Part shown: positions 55,100 to 64,000 of the stretch, in pieces
Layout of the letters: each line of letters opens with the position of its first letter
How positions within the stretch are numbered: the stretch's first letter is position 1
Position numbers and translations under genes: made by a program
Notes under the pieces: generated by a model
The model's database searches: none
What the model was told of the DNA's origin: nothing
The model's input: the letters and a program-made list of their open reading frames with translations, nothing else
Assembly (NCBI RefSeq): GCF_963576545.1
Contig: NC_083647.1
Span: forward strand, 372,001-436,000
Origin: Limanda limanda
Lineage: Eukaryota; Chordata; Actinopteri; Pleuronectiformes; Pleuronectidae
Direction of reading: 5' to 3'
DNA: 64,000 nucleotides

Positions 55100-56366
55100 G
55101 TGTCGGACGTGTCGATTGATTCAGACGAGGAGGACAAAACCTCCAAACTACAAGGAAAGAAAGCTGCAAGTGTGTCGGACTTGTCGAGTGATTCAGACGA
55201 GGAGGACAAACCACAAAGACGAACGAGGATGTCGGTGATCGGTAACTGCTTTCGATGTTGCGTCTCAGTCGTGGGAGGAGTATGCGGAGATGTTAGAGAT
55301 GTTCTTCGAGGCGAACGATATTGATGCTGCAGAGAAAAAGAGAGCTGTGTTGCTGAGTGGAGTGGGTGCAGCCACTTATAGTTTATTGCGAAGTTTAGTT
55401 AGCCCACAGGCACCCAAGGAGAAAACATATGATCAGCTCACGGCTATTCTGAAGGCTCATTACGACCCGACACCGAGCGAAATCGTGCAAAGATTTAAGT
55501 TTAACTCACGCATACAGAAGAGCGGGGAGTCTATAGCAGAGTATGTGGCGGCATTGAGAAGATTGGCCCAACATTGTGTATACGAAGATTCACTGCCACA
55601 AATGCTGAGAGACAGATTGGTGTGCGGAGTGAACGACGACAGAATGCAACGGAGACTATTGTCTGAAGTGGGCTTGACGTTTGATAGGGCCCTGAAGTTG
55701 TGTTTGGCATCAGAGTCAAAGGATGTGAAAGAGATGCACGGCCAGTTAACAGAGGACACGGCTCAAAATGAATGTGGGATGAAATCTCAGACAACTGTCC
55801 ACAGGATGTTTTCAGACAATGCACAACGTAAATTCCCCAGTTGTCACACAGCTGATGAGTGTAAATTTGCTACAGCGCTCTGCTACAACTGTGGTAAGAG
55901 GGGACATATTAGCAAGGCCTGCAGATCTAAGGCAGCGGCGTCTAATGCATCTAGAGCCATGTACAAGGGTCAGAGAGGCGAAGGCAGAGGCTTTAGCAGA
56001 GAAGGGGAAGGAGAAAGTGACACAGAGGAAAGTAGCACTCACACCATCTACAGTGTGTCACAAGAATTAGCCAAGGTGGCTCCCATCACGCGCCCGGTGA
56101 AAATAAATGGAAAAGAGGTAATGTTTGAAATAGACACTGGCTGTGGGGTGACCATAGTAAGCAAACAACAATATGTGCAGCTTTGGAAGAAAACAGCCAT
56201 ATCAGAAATGAAGCCGTGCTTGCTAAAATTGAAAACCTATACTGGAGAGAGGCTCAGAGTGCTAGGCAGGGTGCAAGTGCTTGTGCAGAACGGAAACACA
56301 GAAAAGACATTGCCGGTGGTGATAGTAGAGGGTGAGGGACCTAAACACTGGGACGAAGTTGGTTGA
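55100..56366 (+). CDS. Gypsy Gag-protease polyprotein (one frameshift near the start)
   Basis: The frame from 55100 starts MSDVSIDSDEEDKTSKLQGK, with a duplicated SDSDEEDK block, and shifts near 55230. The frame 55290-56366 continues with the capsid-like region (YDQLTAILKAHYDPTPSEI, RFKFNSRIQKSGESIAEYV) and a CCHC zinc knuckle CYNCGKRGHISKAC near residue 195. The aspartic protease active site follows in FEIDTGCGVTIVS near residue 280. Gag packages RNA and the protease would process the polyprotein. The long frame has no internal stop, so the copy is moderately young. A frameshift at about 56366 separates the RT. Confidence 0.88.
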
Positions 56367-57201
56367 GGGAGCTGGGCCTGGCAGATCAGTTGGTAAACAA
56401 GGTGGATTCAGCTCCTCCATTGCAGCTGGAAGAGATACTCAAGAGACATGCTGAAGTGTTTAAGGAAGGGCTGGGACAACTTAAAAATTTCAAAGCAAAG
56501 ATTAATGAAGTGATTCGAGAGGATGGTCCTGGCTCACCTCAAAACCTGTTTACCACCCACACTGGACCCCTTCCAATTTGCCTACCGCCAGAACAGGAGT
56601 TCAGGCATCGCGGCTGGATCAGTATCCAATTCCTAGGGTGGAGGACCTGTTTGCACAGCTGAATGGGGGACAACACTTCACCAAATTAGACATGAGTCAT
56701 GCCTATCAGCAGCTGGTTCTGGAGGAAGAATCTAGGAAGTATGTCACTGTCAACACACACAAAGGCCTGTTTACCTACACCCGCTTACCATTTGGGGTAG
56801 CGTCAAGTCCTGGAATTTTCCAAAGAACCATGGAGGGCATCCTGGGTGGCATCCCAAACGTGGCCATCTACTTAGATGACATTCTGATCTCAGGACCCAA
56901 TGAAAAAAAACACCTGGAACACCTAGAGGAAGTACTCCGTAGATTGGAGAACAGCGGCCTTAGGCTAAAAAGAAGCAAGTGTGAGTTCATGGGGAAAGAG
57001 GTGGCGTTTCTTGGACATAAAATAAATGCCAGCGGGTTGCGTCCGCTGACAGACAAGATGGAGGCTATCGCTGGAGCCCCTCAACCACAAAATGTCAGTG
57101 AGTTGAAAGCTTACCTAGGATTGTTAAATTATTACCACAGATTCCTACCAAGACTCTCCACGCTGCTGGCCCCCGCTACACACACTGTTAAAGAAAGATG
57201 A
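56363..57201 (+). pseudogene. Gypsy reverse transcriptase
   Basis: The first frame (56363-56662) holds the linker ELGLADQLVNKVDSAPPLQL and LEEILKRHAEVFKEGLG. A deletion or frameshift near 56590 leads into the RT frame: HFTKLDMSHAYQQLVLEEES, FTYTRLPFGVASSPGIFQRT and VAIYLDDILISGPN with the catalytic pair, then LKAYLGLLNYYHRFLPRLST. The region before FTKLDMSH is shortened. Confidence 0.88.
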
Positions 57202-57205
57202 AAAA

Positions 57206-57493
57206 TTGTCATGGGGTTCAAGGCAGCAGAAGACATTTGAGGAGTCAAAAGAGCGGCTGCAATCCTGTAGGGTGTTAGTGCATTATGATGGAAACAAACC
57301 TCTCATCTTGGCATGTGATGCCTCGCCCTATGGGGTGGGGGCAGTACTTTCCCATCTAATGGCGGATGGCTCGGACAGACCGATAGGATTCGTGTCAAGG
57401 ACCCTCAATCCCGCTGAAAAAAACTACTCCCAGCCAGACAAGGAGGGGCTGGCAGGGGTTTTTGGAGTAAAGAAATTTCATAAATATCTGTAG
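57206..57493 (+). pseudogene. Gypsy RNase H (partial)
   Basis: PLILACDASPYGVGAVLSHL carries the first catalytic Asp, followed by RPIGFVSRTLNPAEKNYSQP and DKEGLAGVFGVKKFHKYL. The frame ends at a stop where homology also ends. The later RNase H residues are absent. Confidence 0.85.
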
Positions 57494-57579
57494 CACTTAA
57501 ATGGCACGAACTTATAGCACTTTGTAGTTTTGCTTTATTCAGGAAGAAATCAACTTTCTTGATTCTTGTTGTTCTGGGT

Positions 57580-57650
57580 TTGAACCCTCGGGGTTGAATG
57601 CACTTATTGTAAGTCGCTTTGGATAAAAGTGTCAGCTAAATTAAATTTGC
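57580..57650 (+). repeat. SINE/L2 tail fragment
   Basis: Contains GAATGCACTTATTGTAAGTC and GCTTTGGATAAAAGTGTCAG, as at 5469 and 18722. Confidence 0.65.
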
Positions 57651-57655
57651 CCGGC

Positions 57656-58295
57656 AGTGTGGTGTATAGGGCTTGAAAAGGCACATGATCTCCCACTTTT
57701 TCCCTTTGCACTGTCAGCCCTTCTGTAAAATGAGAAGATCAAGGAAACGAAAAGTGGACAATGAGTGCCGAGTGTTTAACATGGAGTCGACAACAAAATA
57801 CTTTTTCACTGAAGTCAAATCGAAGGCTGTATGCCTGATATGCTGAGAAAGTCGCAGTTTTCATGGAGTACAACATCAGCCGTCACTTTGCTACGAAGCA
57901 TGCTAACTACGCTAGCAAGCAGTAAACGCAAGAACGGGTGGCTGCAGCTCAGAGGTTGGCGACTAATTTACAGACTCAGCAAAAAAAAAATTCACAGACA
58001 AACTGCGATTAAAGAGTCATCTACCAAGGCATGTTTTTTGGGGGGCATTCGAAATAGCAAAGGCTAGCAAGCCTTTCTCTGAAGGCGAGTTTTTGTTAAA
58101 TGGCCTTGCAAATAAGTGCTTCGCTACTTGGTAAAGGCCAAATCCTTTCATGTAATGATTTTTCCATGTCATTTATATTAGTTATATATTAGTTTATATT
58201 AACACTCCATCCATCTGTTCCTGGCCCGGCCCCTCTGTCAAATTTTAGAACCCAATGTGGCCCGCGAGTCAAAAAGTTTGCCCACCCCTGCTGTA
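57656..58295 (+). mobile_element. hAT (Charlie-type) deletion derivative
   Basis: From 57731 broken frames read RSRKRKVDNECRVFNMES, KYFFTEVKSKAVCLIC and then a stop, the start of a ZBED5-like hAT transposase. It ends with AATGTGGCCCGCGAGTCAAA and GCCCACCCCTG, the typical right terminus. The core is deleted. Confidence 0.75.
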
Positions 58296-59280
58296 GGATG
58301 TCAAACATGAGACAACTGGAATCCAACCAGACTGAACACTGAGTCATCACTTCAACACTGACTCCAGGTACAGACATGTTTTCATAACTTACAAACAATC
58401 AAAGTAAAGTATTGCACATAATACATAATGTATTAAATAATATATGCAATACTAATAATGTGGAAGAACTCCATACATTACATTCATTGTCTTGGTAGTG
58501 CACAGTTTAATCCAAAACCATATTCAAAATCAGTAGTTGAATATCCACAGAAAATAAAGATACAAGCTTTGTTCATAAGTAACACTTCCTCTACAATAAT
58601 GGCATACTTATATGTTTCCTATCATTTTATTAGGTACGGACGAGCCTGAAGGACACAGCTGTGCTGACCGTGTTCTGTCTCTTATGGCAAAGAAGAAAAA
58701 TAAAACACTGGGTTCTTATCTAAAGTGTATCAAATCAGAAAGCAAAAGATAAACATTGTTCTAATAAGTGTTCATTTGAATATATAATATATAATGAATA
58801 TAGAAATGAACTCTATTTTCCATGACACTTAGCAATGACTGCCAACTCTAAACAGTTGCAGGCCTTCTTTAGTTTAGGGAGGACAACACAAAGTGTTGTG
58901 CAGATGAAGCTGGTGCATGTTGTCCTTATGTTGATAATAATAAATTAATAAATTATGCAAGTTATTTGAGCTATGTGTCTGTCTAATCTTTTTACTTTGT
59001 TGCAATCATTTTACTTTAATGCTGTATTATAGGCAACATCTTTGTGTCGGGCTGAGCGCTAAAGCATGTGAAATGTATTTGAAATAGGATGTCTGCTCCC
59101 TGCTGGCATTCAAAATGCAGCCCATAGTATATATTACTGTTCTATATAGGCCTACTGCTTATAATAATCAGCTACCTCTATTTTTGTGACGGTGACATGA
59201 CGTCATGCAAAATTGCCCCACCATAAATTTCAGGCTAAAATCGCCACTGAAACACGCTATGCTAGCGGGAATCATCTATT
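58296..59280. other. Intergenic, nothing recognised
   Basis: AT-rich, with no supported frames or element ends. Confidence 0.55.
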
Positions 59281-59281
59281 G

Positions 59282-59560
59282 CAGGGGTCAGCAACCTAAG
59301 GCACGTGTGCCATCATTGACGCTCGGCGCCATAATCATTGGCACATAGGTGATTTCTTATTAAAGAGATGTTCAAAGGTTTTGCAGTCACGCAGCCCTCA
59401 TGGGCAGAAAACTATGGCTTTTCGTAAGGACCGTGCTGTGTGCACGTAATGTTTAAAAAAAATTGTTTGCCGAACGTCCAGTGTTAGGCGCCACTTTGAG
59501 ACATTGCACGAAAGAAGTTTCAAGGATCAGGCAGCCGAGGGACAATCCATCAAACGTGGA
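59282..59560 (+). mobile_element. hAT fragment with BED-finger remnant
   Basis: Left end GCAGGGGTCAGCAACCTAAG. Around 59490-59550 a frame reads LHERSFKDQAAEGQSIKRG, preceded in phase by a finger-like RRHFETLH. Right end missing. Confidence 0.55.
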
Positions 59561-59685
59561 GGGTCCTGGGGTCTCATTTATAAAAGAGTGCGTAGGATTC
59601 ATACTAAGAGTGTACGTACGTACAAAAGCCGGAAATGGCGTACGCAAAAGAAAGTTCCGAATTATAAAACCGTGGGCACGCACAC

Positions 59686-60380
59686 TAGGGCTGAACAATT
59701 TGGGAAAATAATCTAATTGCGATTTTTTCCCCCCAATATTGCGATTTAAGATGCGATTTTTTTCCCCAAAAAAACATAATGAATGATTTAAATATGACCG
59801 ACACAATATTAGATTCATTTTACATTTTTATTGAACTGCTCATTACAGAAACTTTGTAAATGAGACATTAAAAAACAATTTGAATGTTATAATACAGATC
59901 AACCTCACTTATCTAAAATATACAACAATAACACACCACACAGACTAAATTTCACAATGAGTATGGCACTGCCAGCCATAATGATCCAACAGTTTTTTTC
60001 TCAATGGCTCAGAGGTTTTTTGCTAAGAAAACCAGCATATTATCTGCTGGCTGCAACGATGAGCGAGTGCAAGTCACAATATTCCCTCCTGTGCTAAAAA
60101 GACGCTCTGAGGGAGCACTTGTGGCAGGTACACAAAGATATTTGCGGGCCATGCTGGACAATTGTGTGTAGCTGATCTCGTGCAGCCTCCACCAGACCAA
60201 GGGATCATCTTCTCCATCAATGGTAGGAGTCATCAGGTAACTGTTCATCTCTGCCTCTGCGACATCTTCAGGTTGTACAGGCAAAGACGGAGAGCCCGCA
60301 CTGGTCTTGAAAAAACTGCCAAGAGACCTCTTCGCCTTTTCCCCCAAGGGCTGTGCACTTTGAGGAACAGCTTCAGTGCG
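59686..60380 (-). mobile_element. hAT element, left end and transposase C-terminus
   Basis: The left terminus TAGGGCTGAACAATTTGGG matches hAT A1 at 680. It contains the C-terminal transposase frame on the minus strand. The right end is lost, possibly through the LTR sequences from 60417 on. Confidence 0.7.
60009..60347 (-). pseudogene. hAT transposase C-terminal dimerisation domain
   Basis: The 112-residue frame contains DPLVWWRLHEISYTQLSSMA, RKYLCVPATSAPSERLFSTG and GNIVTCTRSSLQPADNMLVF with LAKNL, the classic hATC block of ZBED1-like transposases. It mediates dimerisation and completes the catalytic fold. The upstream core is absent, so it is partial, but this frame is intact. Confidence 0.85.
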
Positions 60381-60416
60381 AGACCTCTTGTCCTATTAGA
60401 TGGAAAAAAACATGGG

Positions 60417-60574
60417 ACATGTGATTGTTCTGGACCAATGGGGTGGGGTTGTGTGTGATGTCAGGCTCACACACACAGTATGAGGAATTGAAGTGGAGGA
60501 CGTTGTTGATGTGTGGAAGTGACGGAGTAGGAACGACAACTGTGACATGTTCGTGTTAACTGTAATAAAGTAAC
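60417..60574 (+). repeat. LTR fragment related to the solo LTR at 1840
   Basis: GTTGTTGATGTGTGGAAGTG, ACGGAGTAGGAACGACAAC and ACATGTTCGTGT blocks occur in the same order at about 2013-2066. It stops at the start of the retroviral LTR. Confidence 0.6.
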
Positions 60575-61164
60575 TGTGACGGGAATTTTGTATCTAGACA
60601 TGTTTAAATGTAACAGATTACATTTATATAGAAAGAAGTTTACTGAAAGATGTATTTCTGTGTTTAAGACTGTAGGTCAAGAGTGACTCAAGGTAACTGT
60701 ATGCATAATGCTCTTGAAAGTGTTTAGACGTGGCCTCCTCAGTCTAGCGTGAAAAAAAGGTTTCTCAACAGGGGCCAATTAAGTCTTCTGCTACAGGAAG
60801 CTTCAAAGGTTTTACAACAGGGGCCAGAGACGTTGGGTCTGAAAGGAAGATGTACTCACACCTACAGTCTCAGTGCCTCTGAGCACATTTGCATGTCATT
60901 GTCTTGAAGGTAGATCATTTGTAGATTGAGGGAGACCAGATGTCTGGTCTTCCTGTCACGACATGGAGAGAGCTGATTGGTCTACAATATTCTGATGTGA
61001 AAGGAGGGGTCAAACTTGTATAAGTGTTGCTGTGTTTTCATTGATCATTGCATTTGCTTGAATCTGACTGTGATGATAGCAGTGCCCCCAGCCGCAGCTG
61101 GGTAGGAATTAAACTCCAGAATGATAGTTGTTTTGCTTGTCCTTGGTATAAATATTCCATTACA
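60575..61164 (+). repeat. ERV 5' LTR
   Basis: TGTGACGGGAATTTTG to ATTCCATTACA, about 590 bp, with a TATA-like TTGTATAAGTG near 61016. Limits set from TG/CA ends and the primer-binding region. Confidence 0.55.
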
Positions 61165-62397
61165 ATTGGCGTGTGTTGGCAGAGGACATCCACGTGAGTG
61201 AACTCTGGCTCTCGGTGCTGATCGTAAGTAACTGCATGCTGGCAGTACGTCTGGGACAAACCTCTATTATTTCAGGGGGCCTGATGTCCTGAGAGCGAGG
61301 AGTCCTCACTGAGATGAACTAACGGACCTGGACAGGCAAACAATTGGATTCTGGTTAAGTATAATTCCGGTTTTTCAATCTTTAGAAAAAGGACGAGTAA
61401 AAGAGGTCCACTCATTGGTCGAAGTGAGTTACAGACGTGTATGCATGGCAAAGGTCAGGTGATCGGTGCAGGGCCCAGGGGAGCTTCAGGGATCTTTTAG
61501 GGAAAAAAGGTCAGGGATCTTTTAGGAAAAAAGGTCAACAAGTTAACAGAGTTAACAAGTGTTTAATGCTTTAAATATACCTTAAGATTGGGCGCTGCGG
61601 TAAGCTCATGATGATTGTAACTAGCAGAAGACAATAATATAAATATATGATAGTATTATTATTTTGCAATAGAGGAAAAGCTGTGAGATAAGGACTAAGG
61701 CCTTGTTTGAATCTTCTCAGCATAATAATCTGTTTAAAAATCTGATAAATTCCCATACATTTTATACCTGCATGTGTCTTGTTTAAGAGAAATGTGAAAT
61801 GAAGTTTTCTCTAAGGCGATTTGATTCATGCAGAGTTTTAGAATTGTATTAGAGGAATTCAAATTAAAACTTTGTAATTACAAGAGGTAATTACATGAAA
61901 ATATTATAACTGAAGGGGTTTTTCTCATTGTCTCTTAAAAAGTGTTTTGAAGGTGAAAGGTTACTATAAAAGTTACACAAATGTTGATGATTTGATACAT
62001 GTAACATGCATGATTTGATGAGACTAATCTGAGAATTACAGCTAAAAGAAAAAGTGAGGAGTGAGAGAGAGAGGATTTCTTGGAAATTCTCAGCACTGGA
62101 AGCAAGGTGAGTATGATTTAATTATATTTGCTGTGTAAATGTAAAGTTTTTAAGGCTAATAGCAAAAGAAAAAGAAACAAACTCAAATAAATCTTAAAAC
62201 AAATTTGAAAATAGACGGTTTTAAGAATTAGGAAATAATTGGCTTTAGGGAAAAAATCTCAGAAACATTAAGGTCTTTTACCATATCAGTAGAACTTAAT
62301 TTCCCCAAAAGATTCGTATTCTACTGAATAAATCTGAGTTTAAATTGATAAACAATCTAGAGTTAAGTCATAACTGTTAAAATAAACTATTAGAAAA

Positions 62398-62904
62398 ATG
62401 AGTTTAAACATCAGCAGCTTGATTAATTCACCACAGATTACTTCTCCTACAGTTCAAGATATGGTACTGAAGTATGGACAGATTAGTGTTGAACAGTTTT
62501 GTGTGTGGGTCAGAAAATGTAATTTTCCCACCACAGGAATGATAACTTTAAATCCTTTGCAGCAGCTTAAGATCAAATTGCTCGTGGAACAAGAACGAAG
62601 CAAAGAGGTACAAGACACAGGGAGAGATGTGGAGATATTTGTGCCAAACTGGAAAGCACTTGAATGTTGGCTGACTGAAGTCAACATAAGAGACAGTATA
62701 CAGAAGGAAGTAACCGAAATAATCTCCAGGTATCAGTCTCTCCAAATAGGTTCTGATCTGGATCTGGTCCCAATCCAAGCCCGCGGACGCGGGAGAGAGA
62801 GAGGACGTGGGAGAGATGGGACTTGTTTCATATGTGCTGATCAGGACACTGGGCAAGAGATTGCCCTGAGAATCCACACAACAGTGTTACTGACCAGCAG
62901 TTGA
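62398..62904 (+). pseudogene. ERV Gag fragment with disrupted zinc knuckle
   Basis: The 168-residue frame starts MSLNISSLINSPQITSPTV. A helical middle (LKIKLLVEQERSKEVQDTGR) and an Arg/Gly stretch (ARGRGRERGRGRD) follow, then CFICADQD, the first half of a CCHC nucleocapsid knuckle. The reading frame shifts inside the knuckle, so the second half is lost and the frame ends soon after. This is shorter than a full retroviral Gag, and the capsid core is not evident. Confidence 0.5.
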
Positions 62905-62930
62905 GCTGGGAACAGTAAAAAATGTCATCA

Positions 62931-63139
62931 AGAGCAGACCATGATGGAGAGAGAGAGGTTCAACAAAACTTCATATAAGTAAGAACACAGCTGCAGACAC
63001 CATGTGAATTAATGTTACACATAAAGCATATGGTTAACATTATTATAGTTAAATTAGAAATCAATACTTTTAGAATGAATGTTATATAGCTCATAATGAT
63101 AGAAAACATGTGCAAAAGTAGTAGAGAGATGCATTTTTA
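62931..63139. other. Nothing recognised
   Basis: Short AT-rich spacer between the ERV fragment and the gypsy integrase. Confidence 0.5.
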
Positions 63140-64000
63140 TCATTGGGGTTTTATAATGTTGTTAGAGGCTAAATGCACGTCTGATTGATTTTCAGTATCT
63201 GCAAATCTTTCAGTTGAACGAGATGTTGGTCTAAGGGGTGGTTTTGGAGACTGAGTTTCTTTTTTTAAAACAGGCCAGTATCCACATGGAAGAATAAGGT
63301 CTCTGTGTAGTGTTCGGAGATGGTAAATGGATTTGTATTTATATAGCGCTTTTCTAGTCTGATGATGACCAATCAAAGCGCTTTACAGTACAGTTTCACA
63401 TTCACCCATTCACACACACATTCATACAGTGCATCTATTCGCAGCACTTTGTTATTCTATGGGGGGCCATTCAGGGTTCAGCATCTTGCCCAAGGACACT
63501 TCGGCATGCAGATGGTTCAGACTGGGGATCGAACCGCCGACCTTCAGGTTGGAGGACAACCACTCTACCCCTCAGCCACAGGACTGTCTTTATGCTCAGG
63601 CCTGACTGTGTACACAGACGAAGGACCAGCTCTCTTTACCACAATACAGACATCAGACTCCCATTTATAAGCTAGTTTATCTGTGTCTCCCACAGATAAT
63701 TCGGCAGCAATGACATGCTTATCGAATCTGGTCTTGTTTCTTTGCATTCATTTTTCTGCATTGGTTGCTGCTATTTTGTAGCTCTCCTCTAGGTGAGACT
63801 TGAGATACAGAACATACTGTGAATGAGATACATCTTGGTTCTTTGCAACAGGCAGTCCAAAAGCTAAATGGGTAGTCGTGGTTGTCGTCCAAACATCAAT
63901 TCGTTAAGTGAAAATCCAGTGACATCATTCCTAGTGCAATTATATGCATGTACAAGTGGTTTAACAAAATCCTTCCGGTGAGTTTTGTCCTGTTCTGTTG
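63140..64000 (-). pseudogene. Ty3/gypsy integrase C-terminus, split by a SINE
   Basis: Minus-strand frames from the window edge read, with shifts and stops, the end of the integrase core near 63900, then KSHLEESYKIAATNAEK, RNKTRFDKHVIAAELSVGDT and YKWESDVCIVVKRAG with VYTVRPEHKDSP. After the SINE (63585-63327) it resumes as LRTLHRDLILPCGYWP, the conserved end of the gypsy integrase. The element continues to the right of the window. Confidence 0.85.
63327..63585 (-). mobile_element. SINE (full length) inserted in gypsy integrase
   Basis: On the minus strand: a tRNA-like head with TGGCTGAGGGGTAGAGTGG and GGTTCGATCC, then CATGCCGAAGTGTCCTTGGG, and the tail GCGCTATATAAATACAAATC. Same family as 15887-16100. 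Confidence 0.82.

Larger units (their letters stand above)
54828..57493 (+). mobile_element. Ty3/gypsy retrotransposon, 3'-truncated
   Basis: Order: 5' LTR (54828-55043), primer-binding site region (TTGGCGAGGAGGATC), gag-protease, RT and the start of RNase H. It stops at 57493, so integrase and 3' LTR are absent. Confidence 0.88.
60575..62930 (+). mobile_element. Endogenous retrovirus, 5' part only
   Basis: It has a 5' LTR (60575-61164), a primer-binding region (ATTGGCGTGTGTTGG), a long leader of about 1.2 kb and a partial gag frame. Pol and env are not seen before 63140. Genus not assigned; an ERV1-like type is possible. Confidence 0.6.

Noticed and set aside
63327..63585. tRNA gene suggested by GGTTCGATCC-type box B and box A motifs (also at 5325 and 15887)
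   Set aside because: Part of longer repeated units with SINE bodies and tails, no cloverleaf acceptor pairing seen, and repeated in the window.

Overview
The window is nuclear DNA from a teleost fish. It carries one host gene whose encoded peptides match vertebrate galactocerebrosidase (GALC), split by GT/GC-AG introns, in a background typical of fish genomes: Tc1-like, hAT, PIF/Harbinger and CACTA DNA transposons, tRNA-derived SINEs, several LINE clades, BEL/Pao, Ty3/gypsy and retroviral elements. I did not identify the species.

Layout. 1-20 kb: the 3' two thirds of galc on the + strand (exons 6-17 in human numbering; exons 1-5 lie upstream of the window). Exon 7 is present twice, as two diverged copies 4.6 kb apart whose lengths make them frame-compatible alternatives. 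Upstream of exon 6 lies a four-layer nest of transposons, and its outer hAT shell holds a captured piece of ado (cysteamine dioxygenase). Intron 16 is a second transposon cluster (16193-19549). 20-29 kb: intergenic, with a minus-strand LINE split by a CACTA-type MITE, a deleted BED-finger hAT element and a Harbinger MITE inside a foldback element. 29-33 kb: a BEL/Pao element (minus) interrupted in its integrase by an L2-like LINE. 33.1-36.5 kb: a tandem array of a roughly 37-bp hairpin-forming unit with higher-order duplications. 37-44.7 kb: SINE, hAT, LINE, gypsy and Tc1 remnants.

44.8-54.3 kb: the most unusual object, a roughly 9.5-kb CACTA (EnSpm/CMC)-like element bounded by related terminal repeats. 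It carries two divergently oriented multi-exon genes sharing a 282-bp intergenic region: a TNP2-type transposase (+, decayed) and a BEN-domain protein (-, splicing frame preserved, one premature TGA). It was later hit by an LTR element (now a solo LTR) and an L1-like LINE. 54.8-64 kb: a gypsy element (LTR, gag-protease, RT, RNase H), hAT fragments, the 5' part of an endogenous retrovirus, and a gypsy integrase cut by a SINE.

Functionally, galc is the only likely active host gene. The remainder records successive transposon insertions, many with intact target-site duplications, so relative ages can be read from nesting. Coordinates of exons and duplications were read by eye. Family assignments rest on remembered motifs, not on database searches.
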